Shown here in pieces: positions 10,670-21,719 of a stretch of 64,000 nt of DNA. Location: assembly GCF_902825225.1 (NCBI RefSeq), contig NZ_CADEAK010000004.1:62001-126000 (forward strand). The letters run 5' to 3'. A program made the translations under genes and the position numbers. The number at the start of each line of letters is the position of its first letter. Positions within the stretch are counted from its first letter, which is position 1. The stretch comes from Bartonella vinsonii subsp. berkhoffii ATCC 51672. GTDB taxonomy: Bacteria > Pseudomonadota > Alphaproteobacteria > Rhizobiales > Rhizobiaceae. Below the pieces are notes generated by a model. It was not told the DNA's origin. It worked only from the letters and a program-made list of their open reading frames with translations, and searched no databases.

Positions 10670-11816
10670 AAGTGGTATCCAAAACAGAAGAAGAAGGAAA
10701 AGCTGAAAGGCGTGCTTCTGGCCACCGGCGTGTTAAACTAAGCAAAATACCCATTGAAAATGCAATCGCCACCATAGACGAACCACCATAAGAAATAAAC
10801 GGCAATGTCATACCTTTTGGAGGGATGAGATGAAGATTAACTGCCATATTAATGGCCGATTGAAAGCCAATCATCATCGCTATGCCAGTAATACCAAGAC
10901 GTATAAATGAATCACGTGTATTTAATGCTATATACAATGAACGTATAACAATAAAACCAAAAAGCATCATAATGAAAAGACAGAGGATAATACCATATTC
11001 TTCAGCAGCAACGGAAAACACAAAATCTGTATGGCTATCAGGAATGATACGTTTCACTGTTCCTTCTCCTGGTCCTTTCCCAAACCAACCACCATTCAAA
11101 ATAGCATCACGTCCTACATCCACTTGAAAGGTATCTCCTTCACCGGTCAAAAAACTATTGATACGTTCACGAACATGATGAAGAAAAAGATATGCGAAAA
11201 CAATTCCTATAATGCCTAAAACAATAAACAAGAAAATAATGGTAAGAGGCACACCAGCAACCAAAAACAAACCACCCCATGTAGTACTTATTAAAAGTGT
11301 TTGACCAATATCAGGTTGTAGAACAAGAAGCACACAACAAACAGCATAAAGTACAGTAGCTAATGTGTAGCCGGGGATACCTCTTCCCCGTATATGTTCC
11401 GAAAAAAGCCAAGCAGACATCACTACAAAAGCTGGCTTCATAAATTCTGAAGCTTGTACAGAAAAACCAAAGAGAGGAATCCACCGCCGCGCTCCCTTTA
11501 ATTCTGGACCAACAAACAAGGTCGCAACCATAAGAACAAGCGTTACAATGAGCAAAAGAGCACATAAACGGCGAATATTACGAAGCGAAAAAAAAGAAAT
11601 CGTAACCATCGTAAAAAACGCTGGAATACTAAAAATGATATGCCATCTAACAAAATAAAAACTATCAGCAATTCCGATTTTTTTTGCAATAGTGGGGCTT
11701 GCTGCAAAAGACAACATAATGCCAATCCCCATTAAAATCAAACAAGCCGCAAAGATAGAGCGATCAATCGTCCACCACCAATTCGCAATTGGGTCTCTAT
11801 CTGCACGCGTGACCAT
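10659..11816 (-). CDS. ftsW: Septal peptidoglycan glycosyltransferase FtsW (SEDS)
   Basis: FtsW is a SEDS-family polytopic protein that polymerises lipid II at the septum together with FtsI. About ten hydrophobic segments are visible. Family motifs include the extracellular loop with GPELKGARRWIPLFGFSVQ, GRGIPGY, QPDIGQTLL, and the C-terminal LIPPKGMTLPFISYGGSS, which is near-diagnostic for the SEDS family. The length of 385 residues is normal. It lies between murD and murG, the conserved order; a gap of about 130 nt separates it from murD, with no clear terminator in it. Confidence 0.96.
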   Translation of the reverse strand: MVTRADRDPIANWWWTIDRSIFAACLILMGIGIMLSFAASPTIAKKIGIADSFYFVRWHIIFSIPAFFTMVTISFFSLRNIRRLCALLLIVTLVLMVATLFVGPELKGARRWIPLFGFSVQASEFMKPAFVVMSAWLFSEHIRGRGIPGYTLATVLYAVCCVLLVLQPDIGQTLLISTTWGGLFLVAGVPLTIIFLFIVLGIIGIVFAYLFLHHVRERINSFLTGEGDTFQVDVGRDAILNGGWFGKGPGEGTVKRIIPDSHTDFVFSVAAEEYGIILCLFIMMLFGFIVIRSLYIALNTRDSFIRLGITGIAMMIGFQSAINMAVNLHLIPPKGMTLPFISYGGSSMVAIAFSMGILLSLTRRWPEARLSAFPSSSVLDTTYDS

Positions 11817-11948
11817 TATAATCTACCTTATTCTTTTCATCATTCTACTCAAAGTGATAGGTTTGTCACCTTTTTTAGCAAACATTTTAAAAACTGAATT
11901 ACACAAAAAAAGATTCCGGAGTCTTAACGTAAAAATATTTTTTAAAAT

Positions 11949-13349
11949 TTATGCTTCTTTTAACTGCATAACAAAAGAAACAAACGCTTCTCCACGCATT
12001 TCATAATTTTTAAATTGATCATAACTAGCACAAGCGGGTGAAAAGAGAACTGCAACCTCTTTCGCCCCACAACACAAAGCATCAGCAGCAGCTTCACGCA
12101 CCGCATTTTCCAAAGTTACACTCATTGAAAAAGGAAAAGCAGATCCAATAACGCTGGCAAATTCTTCCACCGCAGTCCCAATTAAATAAGCTTTTCGAAT
12201 TTTAGGAAAAAAGCCTTTCAAAGACTGAATCCCACCCTCCTTTGCTTGCCCTCCAACAATCCAAAAAATATTATGAAAAGCAGAAAGTGCAGGAGCTGAT
12301 GCATCTGCATTTGTAGCCTTGCTATCATTGATAAACAAAACCGCTCCCATTTTACGCACTTGCTGCATACGATGAGGCAACCCTTTATAATTCGCCAAAT
12401 ACTTTTCTATCTGAGGATCTGTTATTCCTAAAGCCTGCAATGCTGCTAACGCCATAAGAGCATTTTGCGCGTTGTGACAACCACGCAATGCAGTGATATG
12501 AGCAAGATCTGCAAGCAACTGACGCCGCCCATGACGAACAGAAAAGAGCTTCGTTCCCTCTGCATAAAAACCATTTTCAACAAAGTGTTCTTTAGAAACG
12601 GCTTCAACTTGATGATCTTCATCAAGCAATTGATGATACAAAGCCTGACAAGCGGTATCATCAACTGAAATCAAAGCATGAGAAGCCCTAGCAACTAAAT
12701 GCCGTTTGGCTTGCACATAAAGATCAAAGCTACCATGGCGATCAATATGATCCGCCGTCATATTCAATAAAAGTCCAACAGTTGGCTGTAGAGAGGGCGT
12801 GAGATCAATTTGAAAGGATGAACATTCAATCACATAAATACGTTTTTTAACAAATGGCTTAAGCGTTAATATTGGAGTTCCAATATTTCCCCCCATCTGC
12901 ACATCATAGCCCATTTGTTCTAACAAATGAGTAAGCAAAGCTGTCGTTGTTGATTTCCCATTTGTGCCGGTAATAGCAATGAACGGAACATCCTGATCGC
13001 AAAAACCATAGTGCTGTAAAAAATGACTACGTGCACGAACAAATAATTCAATATCACCGATAATTTCTATATCTTTTTGACGTGCTTTCTCAACAACCCA
13101 ATGAGGCTTAGGATAAGTTAAAGGAACTCCCGGAGCTAAAATCAATGCAACAAACTCTGACCAATCCGCATGACGAAAGTCTCTCGTTGGAATATTTTGC
13201 CGAAAAGCAGCTTGTACACCTGAAGGATTGTCATCCCAAGCAACCACTTCTGCACCGCCCCTGATCAGAGCTTGCGCAGCAGATAATCCTGATTGCCCTA
13301 AACCAAACAAAGCAACTTTTTGACCTTTATAACACGCAACAGAAATCAA
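11949..13349 (-). CDS. murD: UDP-N-acetylmuramoylalanine--D-glutamate ligase
   Basis: MurD adds D-Glu to UDP-MurNAc-L-Ala. The N-terminal domain has [16 protein letters not shown], the ATP loop [15 protein letters not shown], the [12 protein letters not shown] segment, and a C-terminal domain with [12 protein letters not shown]. The frame has no ATG before the conserved N-terminus. The TTG at 13349 places [15 protein letters not shown] where other Rhizobiales MurD proteins begin, and it lies 4 nt after the mraY stop. Another TTG at 13397 would overlap mraY by 44 nt and seems less likely. The length from 13349 is 466 residues. Confidence 0.93.
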   Translation of the reverse strand: MISVACYKGQKVALFGLGQSGLSAAQALIRGGAEVVAWDDNPSGVQAAFRQNIPTRDFRHADWSEFVALILAPGVPLTYPKPHWVVEKARQKDIEIIGDIELFVRARSHFLQHYGFCDQDVPFIAITGTNGKSTTTALLTHLLEQMGYDVQMGGNIGTPILTLKPFVKKRIYVIECSSFQIDLTPSLQPTVGLLLNMTADHIDRHGSFDLYVQAKRHLVARASHALISVDDTACQALYHQLLDEDHQVEAVSKEHFVENGFYAEGTKLFSVRHGRRQLLADLAHITALRGCHNAQNALMALAALQALGITDPQIEKYLANYKGLPHRMQQVRKMGAVLFINDSKATNADASAPALSAFHNIFWIVGGQAKEGGIQSLKGFFPKIRKAYLIGTAVEEFASVIGSAFPFSMSVTLENAVREAAADALCCGAKEVAVLFSPACASYDQFKNYEMRGEAFVSFVMQLKEA

Positions 13350-13353
13350 AGTT

Positions 13354-14424
13354 TTACCGCAATTTAAGTGTTGAGAGACCGATGAGAGCAAGAACAATTG
13401 AAATAATCCAAAAGCGTATTACAATTTGACTTTCAGTCCACCCTTTTTTCTCAAAATGATGGTGTATCGGCGCCATGAGGAATACACGCTTTTTTGTTAA
13501 TTTGAAATAACCAACTTGAATAACCACCGAAAACCCCTCCAGAACAAAAAGTCCACCAATAAGAGCCAAAACAATTTCATGCTTGGTTGCAACAGCGACA
13601 ATACCCAAAAGCCCTCCAAGAGCCAACGAACCAGTATCCCCCATAAAAATAGCCGCAGGTGGTACATTGAACCATAAAAAGCCAAGCCCCGCACCAACAA
13701 CAGCCCCCAATAAAACAGCCAATTCACCTGTTCCTGATACATACCGAATTTGGAGATAATCCGCAAAATTGATATTACCAGAAAGGTAAGAAATCAGAGC
13801 AAAAGACAAAGCTGCAACCATCACAGGAACGATAGCAAGCCCATCTAGACCATCGGTCAAATTTACCGCATTACCAGTTGCGACAACGACAAAAGCAGAA
13901 AAAGGAATGAAAAACCAGCTCAAATTGATGAAATACTCTTTCACAAAAGGCAGAGCCAATCCAGGAGAACCAACCTGTAAGAGAACAAAAGCAGCAATCG
14001 CTGCAACCAAAAACTCTAAACTTAACCGTGCTTTACCAGAAAATCCTTTGTGTGTTTGTTTTGTCACCTTAAGATAATCATCATAAAAACCAATTGCCCC
14101 AAAAGACAGCATAACAAAGAGAGATACCCAAAAATAAAGATTTGATAAATTACACCATAAAAGTGCCGATACCACAGTGCCCGTTAAAATCATCAATCCA
14201 CCCATGGTAGGCGTGCCTGCCTTCTTAAAATGTGTTTGAGGACCATCAGCGCGAATGGGCTGCCCTTTTCCTTGCCGTAATTTAAGAGAAGCAATAATGC
14301 TAGGACCAAATAAAAACACAATAAGGCCTGATGTAAGCATAGCAGCTACAGTGCGAAAAGTAATATAACGAAAAACATTGACGCCTGGAAACCAATCACT
14401 AAACGAAGAAAGAAACAACATCAT
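13354..14424 (-). CDS. mraY: Phospho-N-acetylmuramoyl-pentapeptide transferase
   Basis: MraY transfers phospho-MurNAc-pentapeptide to undecaprenyl phosphate to form lipid I. It is a polytopic membrane enzyme. Diagnostic stretches are [11 protein letters not shown], the aspartate-rich GFYDDYLKV, the [13 protein letters not shown] box, [12 protein letters not shown] and the catalytic [12 protein letters not shown]. The length of 356 residues is typical. Two ATGs follow each other at the start. It is followed by murD after 4 nt if the TTG start of murD is right. Confidence 0.97.
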   Translation of the reverse strand: MMLFLSSFSDWFPGVNVFRYITFRTVAAMLTSGLIVFLFGPSIIASLKLRQGKGQPIRADGPQTHFKKAGTPTMGGLMILTGTVVSALLWCNLSNLYFWVSLFVMLSFGAIGFYDDYLKVTKQTHKGFSGKARLSLEFLVAAIAAFVLLQVGSPGLALPFVKEYFINLSWFFIPFSAFVVVATGNAVNLTDGLDGLAIVPVMVAALSFALISYLSGNINFADYLQIRYVSGTGELAVLLGAVVGAGLGFLWFNVPPAAIFMGDTGSLALGGLLGIVAVATKHEIVLALIGGLFVLEGFSVVIQVGYFKLTKKRVFLMAPIHHHFEKKGWTESQIVIRFWIISIVLALIGLSTLKLR

Positions 14425-14445
14425 AATACAAAAAACCTCTTTAAA

Positions 14446-15867
14446 TTAGAGAGAAACCCTTGGATAGCGATCAAGCAGTGCAGTCACAATATCTGATGAA
14501 TAAAGACTATGGGATGATTTAATCATAAGCAGATCTCCATTAGAAATTTCTGCAAAAATAAGTGGTAAAATTTGTTCAATATTTTCAGCATAATGAACTT
14601 TCACATATGCGGACAGATCAATGGCTAAAAACTTCATTGCCTCACCAAATAAAAAAACCAGATCAGCACCAGAAAGAGACACCGGCTTTACTAAATCACG
14701 ATGGAGTTTTTCACTATAAGTTCCTAACTCCAGCATATCCCCTAAAATAGCAATTCGCTTTCCCCCTACCCCTACTGGCCCTGAAGCAAGCAAATCAAGA
14801 GCAGCACGCATAGAAGCGGGATTAGCATTATAGCTTTCATCAATTAAATGAAATTCGCCCCCACTTGGTAAAGACAATCGATAACGAATACCACGCCCCT
14901 TTTGAAGAGAAAAACAACTCAAAGAACGCAAAACACGCTCCAAATCAACGCCAATGGCATCACAAACGGCAAGAACACCTAAACTATTCTGGAGAATATG
15001 TCGTCCGGGAGCACCAATCTTAATCAGCCTATCTTGTCCAGAAATATGGACACGCATAGAAGAATAATCTGTTAAAAGACGTATATCCCGCGCTTGATAA
15101 TCACAATTTCCAGTCTCACCAAAGCTTAAGATCTTTTTCACACCCCATTGCTTCGCCTTTTGAACTAAATAAGAAAAAAAATCATGATCCGCGTTTAAAA
15201 TGGCAATGCCTTCTTCATCTAACCCTTCAAAAATTTCAGCTTTTGCATCTGCAATTTCTTCAAGATTTTTGAAGTAACCCATATGCCCTGCAGAAATATG
15301 CGTAATAAGAGCCACATGAGGATAAACCAACTTAACAAGAGGGCGAATTTCATCTTTATGATTCATACCAATTTCAAAGATACCATAATCACTCTCCATA
15401 GGCATCCTTGCTAAAGTAAGCGGTACTCCCCAGTGATTATTCAAAGAAGCAAGATTCGCATGAACCTTCCCCACAGTTGCAAACACTTGTTTGAGAGCCT
15501 CTTTTGTCGTTGTTTTTCCAACAGAACCTGTTATCGCTATAATCTTAGCTCTTGAACGCTTGCGTGCGGCTTGCGCAAGTTGTTCTAAAGCTTGCAAAAC
15601 ATCAGAGACAACAAGCAGTGGAGCGGATATTTTTTCCATATCAGTCAAATGACTTTCCGCAACAACAAGAACGCCTGCCCCTCGTGCATAAGCTTGCGCA
15701 GCAAAATCATGACCATCAAGATGATGTCCTTTAATACAGAAAAAAATATCACCTTCCGTAAGAGTACGACTATCAATAGAAACTCCAGAAAAACTTTCTG
15801 GCATGCTCCCCACTACAAAGCCATCAATTGCAGAAACAAGCGCTTGTTTATCCCATAAAGCTATCAT
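14446..15867 (-). CDS. murF: UDP-MurNAc-tripeptide--D-Ala-D-Ala ligase
   Basis: MurF adds the D-Ala-D-Ala dipeptide and completes the pentapeptide precursor. The N-terminal domain has [20 protein letters not shown], the ATP loop [27 protein letters not shown], the [10 protein letters not shown]-like segment ([11 protein letters not shown]) and [15 protein letters not shown]. The length is 473 residues. The start codon overlaps the murE stop by 4 nt, so the two ligases are translationally coupled. mraY begins 21 nt after the murF stop. Confidence 0.96.
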   Translation of the reverse strand: MIALWDKQALVSAIDGFVVGSMPESFSGVSIDSRTLTEGDIFFCIKGHHLDGHDFAAQAYARGAGVLVVAESHLTDMEKISAPLLVVSDVLQALEQLAQAARKRSRAKIIAITGSVGKTTTKEALKQVFATVGKVHANLASLNNHWGVPLTLARMPMESDYGIFEIGMNHKDEIRPLVKLVYPHVALITHISAGHMGYFKNLEEIADAKAEIFEGLDEEGIAILNADHDFFSYLVQKAKQWGVKKILSFGETGNCDYQARDIRLLTDYSSMRVHISGQDRLIKIGAPGRHILQNSLGVLAVCDAIGVDLERVLRSLSCFSLQKGRGIRYRLSLPSGGEFHLIDESYNANPASMRAALDLLASGPVGVGGKRIAILGDMLELGTYSEKLHRDLVKPVSLSGADLVFLFGEAMKFLAIDLSAYVKVHYAENIEQILPLIFAEISNGDLLMIKSSHSLYSSDIVTALLDRYPRVSL

Positions 15868-17315
15868 CTATTGCGCTCCTGCAAAGCATCAATCGCTTTT
15901 AGACGATCTGAAAAAGGAGTTGTTTTTTGCCCTATAATCTGACCATTTTCATGTCCTTTTCCAGCAATAATTAAAGTATCCCCTGCTTTTAGAAGTCCAA
16001 TCGCATAAGTAATAGCTTCACCACGATCTGGAATTTCTATTGCTCTTGGGACTGCTTGTAAAATATCCTTGCGAATTTTTTCTGGTATTTCTGTGCGCGG
16101 ATTATCATCCGTTACAATAACAATATCAGCCTTCTGTTCTGCAATTTTTCCCATCAAAGGCCTTTTTCCTTGATCACGATCACCTCCGCAACCAAAAACA
16201 AGGATTAAACGTCCTTGGGTAAAGGGGCGAACAGAAAGCAACACCTGCTCTAAAGCTTCTGGTTTATGCGCATAATCTATATAAACAGGCGCATTATTTT
16301 CTGTCTTTCCAACCAATTCTAATCGCCCAGGAGCTCCTTGCAAAGTTTCAAGCGAACGAAAAACCTTCTCAGGACAAACACCTGTTGCAATTGCTAATCC
16401 CGCGGCCATAAGCGCATTAATTACCTGAAAATCTCCAGCTAAAAGCAAATCAAATGTATAAATATTATTTTCCATACGACATTCAACACGCTGCTTAGAA
16501 CGCTGATGCTCAACACGATTAATAGTAATAAATTGTCCTTTCCGTCCAATTGTTAAAACACGACGACCTGCTTTTGTAACTTGGTCAATAACCTTTTGTG
16601 AATAAACATCATCTGCAAAAATCAGAGCTGGAGCATCTTGTGGCAAAACCGTATCAAACAACCGCATCTTAGCACGTAAATAATCCTCTACACACGTATG
16701 ATAATCCATATGATCACGCCCTAAATTAGTAAAAGCCGCCGCAGTTAAATGGACACCGTCCAATCGGCTTTGATCAAGACCATGCGAAGATGCTTCAAGA
16801 GCCACATGTGTAACACCTTCATTGGAAATTTCATAAAGGAGGCGTTGTAAGACTACAGGATCAGGTGTTGTGAGAGAACCAGAATCATTCCTATGAGGGG
16901 AAACAACACCTACTGTCCCTATGCTAGCAGCACAAAATCCAACATGAGTCCAAATTTGTCGAGTAAAAGAGACAACAGATGTTTTTCCACTTGTTCCTGT
17001 CACAGCCACAACCGTTTCAGGCTGAGAACCATACAAACGTGCAGCTGCCATCGCTAAACTATGACGAGCATCATAAACGCGTAAAAGGGGAACAGATAAA
17101 TTCTCAAAAACAACAGGACAATCCGTAACGATTGCTCGTGCACCACGCTTTAGCGCATCATTTATATAATGTTTGCCATCACCTTGCTTTCCTTGCACAG
17201 CCACAAAAACATATCCCGGCAAAACTTGCCGGGAATCTGCACTTATTCCTGTTATTTCCATTGAAGAAAGAACTTCATCTTCAATACATTCTGGAAAAAC
17301 TGTTCCAAACAACAT
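15864..17315 (-). CDS. murE: UDP-MurNAc-L-Ala-D-Glu--meso-diaminopimelate ligase
   Basis: MurE adds the third residue of the stem peptide. The N-terminal domain carries [17 protein letters not shown], then the ATP loop [35 protein letters not shown] and DYHTCVEDY. The DNPRTE motif in the C-terminal domain is the known recognition motif for meso-diaminopimelate rather than lysine, as expected for a Gram-negative. The length is 483 residues. It starts 23 nt after the ftsI stop and overlaps murF. Confidence 0.96.
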   Translation of the reverse strand: MLFGTVFPECIEDEVLSSMEITGISADSRQVLPGYVFVAVQGKQGDGKHYINDALKRGARAIVTDCPVVFENLSVPLLRVYDARHSLAMAAARLYGSQPETVVAVTGTSGKTSVVSFTRQIWTHVGFCAASIGTVGVVSPHRNDSGSLTTPDPVVLQRLLYEISNEGVTHVALEASSHGLDQSRLDGVHLTAAAFTNLGRDHMDYHTCVEDYLRAKMRLFDTVLPQDAPALIFADDVYSQKVIDQVTKAGRRVLTIGRKGQFITINRVEHQRSKQRVECRMENNIYTFDLLLAGDFQVINALMAAGLAIATGVCPEKVFRSLETLQGAPGRLELVGKTENNAPVYIDYAHKPEALEQVLLSVRPFTQGRLILVFGCGGDRDQGKRPLMGKIAEQKADIVIVTDDNPRTEIPEKIRKDILQAVPRAIEIPDRGEAITYAIGLLKAGDTLIIAGKGHENGQIIGQKTTPFSDRLKAIDALQERNR

Positions 17316-17338
17316 GATAACACACCTTTATATTAATT

Positions 17339-19081
17339 TTACTGTTGTTTCACAACTCTCGAACTGTTCTTTGTGTTCAAAAGAGGTTCATATTCTTTTT
17401 CAAAATCTGGTTTTATTCCCAAAAAACTCGCTGAACGGCGAATAATATTAGCAAGCATCGGCCCTGCATTCATTGCTGCTGTTGCTGAACGCTGTCCATC
17501 TTCAGGCTGAGGTTCATCGATAATTGTTAAAACAACATAAGCAGGATTTTCAATAGGAAAAGCAGCAAGAAAACTATTGAAATTTTTTGTTTTAGAATAT
17601 TTCCCATTTTCAACTTTTTCAGCTGTCCCCGTCTTACCACCAACCCGATAACCCTCTACTTTTGCATTACGCCCAGAGCCAATATCGCTATTTAACTTAT
17701 AAAGATAACGCATATTTTTACTCGTTTTGGGTTTTAAAACCTGCTTTGCATATTTTACAGCTTCTGCTTGTGTGCGTTTCAAAAAGGTTGGTTCAATCAA
17801 CCACCCATCATTCATCAAAGCAGCAGCTCCTACTGCTGTTTGTAAAGGCGTTGTTGCCATCCCATGTCCAAAAGCAATTGTCATAGAATGGATATCTTTC
17901 CAATGACGTGGCGCAACAGGATGGGCAACTTCAGGCAATTCTGTTGTCAATCGATCAAGTAAACCAAGTCGTCTCAAAAAATTACGATGTCCATCGATCC
18001 CTACCGCCAACGCCTCCTTAGCAGAACCAATGTTAGAGGAATAAATAAAAACCTCCCAAAGTGCTAAAGGACGATTTTTTCCATGAAAATCACGGATAAA
18101 ATAATTTTGTCCTGCTTGAAGAGGCTGTGAAGCATCAATGACACTCTTTAAATGAAAAAGCCCTGAATCAAGCGCCATCGCGGTTGTAAAACTTTTAATG
18201 ATAGAACCCATTTCAAAAATTCCAGCAGTCATTCGATTGAGGCGATCACTTTTGAGAGCTTCAACGGGGTTGCTAGGATCAAAATCTGGTAGTGATGCTA
18301 AAGCCAAAACTTCACCAGTGTGGATATTTAAAATAACAGCTCCTGTAGCAAGCGCTTTATAACGTTTCATTGCCTTCATAAGTTCATCATGCACAATAGT
18401 CTGAATACGCACATCAATCGAAAGCTGAACTGGTTTTAATGATTCTTCCGTTGCAAGACCAGCAGCACGCAAAGCACTCAAACCAGCATCATCAATATAT
18501 TTTTCCATCCCCGCTATGCCCTGATTATCAACATTAACCATGCCGAGAATATGCGAAAACACCGATCCACTTGGATAAAAACGACGAATTTCAGTACGAA
18601 AACCAATTCCTGGAATACCAAGAGCCATAATTTGCGTCTTTTGCGTTGGTGTTAAACCACGTTGAATCCAAGAAAAACTAGATTTTTTTTTGAGACGCTT
18701 ATAAGTTTCCTGCCAATTAAGATCGGGCAAAACTGTTGAAAGTAATTCGATTGTTTCATCTACATCAAGAATGCGTCGTGGTTCCGCAAAAAGCGAATAA
18801 GTCTTAATATCCGTTGCCAATAAACGGTTATTACGATCAATAATATCAGGGCGTGCAGTTAACTGAAGGACCGTTGGCCCTTTTGCTTCTTCAATCTGCC
18901 CACCTTCAAACCCATAAGAAATAAGGCAAGCCCCCATAACGCCATATAAAATAAGGAAACAGAACAAAGAAAAAAGCAAGCGTGCACGACTAGAATACGA
19001 ACGACGAACGGGAAAGTTATGTACATCCAACTGGGGCTTTAAGCGCTTTTTTTTCTGTGAGAATAAAAAGTATGATTTCAT
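17339..19081 (-). CDS. ftsI: Septal transpeptidase FtsI (PBP3, class B)
   Basis: FtsI cross-links septal peptidoglycan. It has a short cytoplasmic tail, one membrane segment near residues 35-55 (FSLFCFLILYGVMGAC), a PBP dimerisation domain, then a transpeptidase domain. The three active-site motifs are visible: SxxK as SIIK, SxN as SSN, and KTGT in GGKTGTAEK. The ATG at 19081 shares one base with the ftsL stop; a GTG one codon upstream is possible. The length of about 580 residues is normal. It works with FtsW, encoded further along the same cluster. Confidence 0.95.
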   Translation of the reverse strand: MKSYFLFSQKKKRLKPQLDVHNFPVRRSYSSRARLLFSLFCFLILYGVMGACLISYGFEGGQIEEAKGPTVLQLTARPDIIDRNNRLLATDIKTYSLFAEPRRILDVDETIELLSTVLPDLNWQETYKRLKKKSSFSWIQRGLTPTQKTQIMALGIPGIGFRTEIRRFYPSGSVFSHILGMVNVDNQGIAGMEKYIDDAGLSALRAAGLATEESLKPVQLSIDVRIQTIVHDELMKAMKRYKALATGAVILNIHTGEVLALASLPDFDPSNPVEALKSDRLNRMTAGIFEMGSIIKSFTTAMALDSGLFHLKSVIDASQPLQAGQNYFIRDFHGKNRPLALWEVFIYSSNIGSAKEALAVGIDGHRNFLRRLGLLDRLTTELPEVAHPVAPRHWKDIHSMTIAFGHGMATTPLQTAVGAAALMNDGWLIEPTFLKRTQAEAVKYAKQVLKPKTSKNMRYLYKLNSDIGSGRNAKVEGYRVGGKTGTAEKVENGKYSKTKNFNSFLAAFPIENPAYVVLTIIDEPQPEDGQRSATAAMNAGPMLANIIRRSASFLGIKPDFEKEYEPLLNTKNSSRVVKQQ

Positions 19082-19485
19082 CACTGCACGCCTTTTTGAA
19101 CACCGCCATTTACCTGAGAAGCACGATTATTCGCCAAAATATCCTTACTTTCTTCCAAGATATTTTGTTTAATGACTTCTTCAATTTGATCATGGTCACG
19201 TACCGGAATATCCTCGAATTCTACAATTTGGCGCGGCTGTATAATCTCTAAACCAAGCTCTTTTTGATAACGTCTTGCAAGTTTTTGCATGCGTGAAGGC
19301 TCTATCATCATAGCCCATTCAGCATGAAGCAAATTTACCGTATTTTTTTCTGTAGCAATTTCATGTTCAAGACGACGAATTTCGTTCATCCGTTTTTGAA
19401 CATCATATTTTACCTTATATGTAAGACCTGCCATACAAATCATAATCATCACTAAAATCATATCAAATGTACGAAAAACTGTCAT
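19081..19485 (-). CDS. ftsL: FtsL-like division protein
   Basis: This 134-residue protein has a short N-terminus, a membrane helix ([14 protein letters not shown], residues 10-24) and then a heptad-like coiled coil with [22 protein letters not shown] and [10 protein letters not shown]. That layout and the position between rsmH and ftsI match FtsL, the leucine-zipper partner of FtsQ and FtsB. FtsL sequences diverge strongly, so the call rests on topology, the LxxEWA-type segment and location. The ATG overlaps the rsmH stop by 4 nt and the stop touches ftsI. Confidence 0.85.
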   Translation of the reverse strand: MTVFRTFDMILVMIMICMAGLTYKVKYDVQKRMNEIRRLEHEIATEKNTVNLLHAEWAMMIEPSRMQKLARRYQKELGLEIIQPRQIVEFEDIPVRDHDQIEEVIKQNILEESKDILANNRASQVNGGVQKGVQ

Positions 19486-20531
19486 TTCTTGCTGCCTTCA
19501 AAACGAGCAATCTCTGCCATACCAAATAATTTCATATCTGTGCTAAGACTTTCTGCCTTTGTACGTACACCAATACGCAACCGCGCAGAACGTGAACGAG
19601 GATTTTGCTGCAACTCCTCTTCATTTGCAGTTATGCCACCTTTAAACAAAGGCAAAAATGTTGCTGGAGCCGTCTCTATTTCAGGAAGATAGCGCGATCT
19701 CACACGCTCTCCTGAACGAGTAGAAAAAAATCTTTTGACCATACGATCTTCAAGAGAATGGAAACTCACAACACCTAAACGGCCTCCTGCTTTTAAAACA
19801 CGTTCAGCAGCAAATAAGCCACGCGCAAGTTCACCAATTTCATCATTAACATAAATGCGAAGAGCCTGAAAAACACGCGTTGCAGGATGAATGCGGTCTC
19901 CGCTTTTACGACCCACCAATGCCTTGATAGCGTGAGCAAGATCACCTGTACGTAAAAAAGGCTGAACGCAGCGACGCTTTTCAATCATCCGTGCAATTCG
20001 TCCCGCATGGCGTTCTTCTCCCAATATTTTAAAGATTCGAGCTAAATCATTGCCTTTTAAACGATTCACAACATCGGCAGCAGTAAAACCAGTCTGCGCC
20101 ATTCGCATATCTAAAGGACCATCTTTTTGAAAAGAAAAACCCCTTTCCGCTTCATCAAGCTGCATAGAAGAAACACCTATATCCAAAATAACAACATCCA
20201 CCTTTTCTTCAACGACACGATCCAACTGTGAAAATTCCATTTGCACCAAACGAAGCCGTGGAAAAAATTCGTCAACAAGCGATTGTCCTTTACGAATGGC
20301 ATAAGGATCACGATCAAGAGCAATAACCTGTGCACCCGCATTTAACAGAGCACGTGTATAACCACCAGCACCAAAGGTACCATCAATCACTCTTGCCCCA
20401 ACCAATGGCATAAGTCCAGTTAAAACCGGCTGTAATAACACTGGAATATGGCATTCAGCTTTATGAACTTGTTTTGTCAAAATAATTCGTCTTGATTTAT
20501 GCTTTTTCAAATCAACAGCCAGCAAAGGCAA
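19482..20531 (-). CDS. rsmH: 16S rRNA (cytosine1402-N4)-methyltransferase RsmH
   Basis: RsmH (MraW) methylates C1402 in the decoding centre of 16S rRNA. The SAM site [15 protein letters not shown], the [18 protein letters not shown] block, GPLDMRM, and [18 protein letters not shown] are all family hallmarks. The reading frame opens directly after a stop and has no ATG before the conserved region, so a TTG at 20531 is taken as the start; a second TTG lies further in, before [15 protein letters not shown]. It heads the cluster; mraZ, often found just upstream in other bacteria, is not seen. Confidence 0.94.
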   Translation of the reverse strand: MPLLAVDLKKHKSRRIILTKQVHKAECHIPVLLQPVLTGLMPLVGARVIDGTFGAGGYTRALLNAGAQVIALDRDPYAIRKGQSLVDEFFPRLRLVQMEFSQLDRVVEEKVDVVILDIGVSSMQLDEAERGFSFQKDGPLDMRMAQTGFTAADVVNRLKGNDLARIFKILGEERHAGRIARMIEKRRCVQPFLRTGDLAHAIKALVGRKSGDRIHPATRVFQALRIYVNDEIGELARGLFAAERVLKAGGRLGVVSFHSLEDRMVKRFFSTRSGERVRSRYLPEIETAPATFLPLFKGGITANEEELQQNPRSRSARLRIGVRTKAESLSTDMKLFGMAEIARFEGSKK

Positions 20532-20734
20532 TTGATGTCAAAATAACAAAAACTTTAACTCTCATATCTATTACAATGAAAGCGAAAGTTAACCTGATGC
20601 ACATCCTAATGCATTATACTTAAAGAAATGTTATAGTTGTAAAAAATACTCTTCATTTGAGTGTACACTTCAAGAGATATACACTTCATAGAAAAATTCC
20701 TGACACTATCAATCAAAGAGAATTCAATCATAAA

Positions 20735-21126
20735 TATCAGTCGGCCTATAAGCCGGGTTCTGTATGGTAAAGTTTACACTTTCCATGGCAACCATTCATC
20801 TGGGACGGATGTTACCATCCGCCTCGTGCAACCTACCCGAATGACTCGCCCGGAAACCGGCTGCAAGTTAAACCTTGCGCGTCATTTCTATTTGGTCTTG
20901 CTCCCGGTGGGGTTTACCTTGCCACATTCATTACTGAATGTGCGGTGGGCTCTTACCCCACCCTTTCACCCTTACCTATAAAAATAGGCGGTTTTCTTTC
21001 TGTGGCACTCTCCCTAGGGTTACCCCCGCCGGGTGTTACCCGGCACCGTTTTTCCATGGAGCCCGGACTTTCCTCACCTGCACGCCTTTAAGCACGAAAC
21101 AAGCGCGGCTGCCCAGCCGACTGACA
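20735..21126 (-). ncRNA. rnpB: RNase P RNA (M1 RNA)
   Basis: This is the catalytic RNA of RNase P, which matures tRNA 5' ends. On the minus strand the conserved core GAGGAAAGTCCGGGCTCC lies near the 5' side, and the conserved GAACCCGGCTTATAGGCC lies near the 3' end. The two ends pair through TCAGTCGGC / GCCGACTGA (helix P1), which sets the approximate boundaries. The central part holds GGGGGTAACCCTAGGGAGAGTGCCACAGAAA-type core segments in order. It lies about 200 nt upstream of rsmH on the same strand. Ends are estimated from P1 to within a few bases. Confidence 0.96.
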
Positions 21127-21209
21127 TATCCCTTATAAAACATTTTTCGTCACGTGCAAATAGCACCTTCAAGATATTTTAAAGTAAAAACATCTCCTTA
21201 AGGCTCTTT

Positions 21210-21719
21210 TTATCTTAATGAAGCCAGATAAGTTTTTACTTTTGAGCAATATTTTGCTGAAATGGAATTCATTTTTCTTGCCCCATGACCTGCATTATAT
21301 TTAAGGATTGTACCACATGTATTTCCACCACTGAGTGTATATGCCCGCGCCAAATAACGCATACCATATTCAAGATTGGTCGCAGGATCATAAAGATCTT
21401 GAACAGAACCATTAAAACCCAATCCTCGTGCAGTAGATGGTTTAATTTGCATCAAACCTATTTCGCCAGCTGCTCCCTTGATACGTGCCTTATAATTACT
21501 CTCAATTCTTACAACAGCATGCGCTAAGTTAACAGGAACATTATACTTATTTGCAAATTTCTGAATAAGAAATTCATAAGGACGAGCAAGAATCTTAGAA
21601 GAAGGAGGCACTGAGCTTTTATTTGAACCTGCAACATTTAAGCTCGTATGAGTCCAACTTATATCAAACACAAAAAATACAGCAAATGCTGTATTTAAAA
21701 GGAGTTTCAAAATTCGCAT
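21210..21719 (-). CDS. Lytic transglycosylase, SLT domain
   Basis: This is a short 169-residue protein with an N-terminal signal-like hydrophobic segment (LLLNTAFAVFFVF). An SLT (lysozyme-like) domain covers most of the rest. The catalytic glutamate fits VVRIESNYKAR, followed by the hallmarks GEIGLMQIKPSTARG, NLEYGMRYLA and KYNAGHG. Such enzymes cleave murein with formation of 1,6-anhydroMurNAc and are exported to the periplasm. It stands alone on the minus strand next to rnpB. It resembles the small SLT proteins linked to secretion systems, but nothing of that kind is nearby, so a housekeeping murein role is as likely. Confidence 0.88.
   Translation of the reverse strand: MRILKLLLNTAFAVFFVFDISWTHTSLNVAGSNKSSVPPSSKILARPYEFLIQKFANKYNVPVNLAHAVVRIESNYKARIKGAAGEIGLMQIKPSTARGLGFNGSVQDLYDPATNLEYGMRYLARAYTLSGGNTCGTILKYNAGHGARKMNSISAKYCSKVKTYLASLR

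Noticed and set aside
20661-21138. Plus-strand frames of 106 and 66 codons
   Set aside because: They lie across and opposite the RNase P RNA gene and have no protein features.
21210-21719. Lytic transglycosylase considered as a VirB1 of a type IV secretion locus
   Set aside because: No other virB or trw gene is present in the window.
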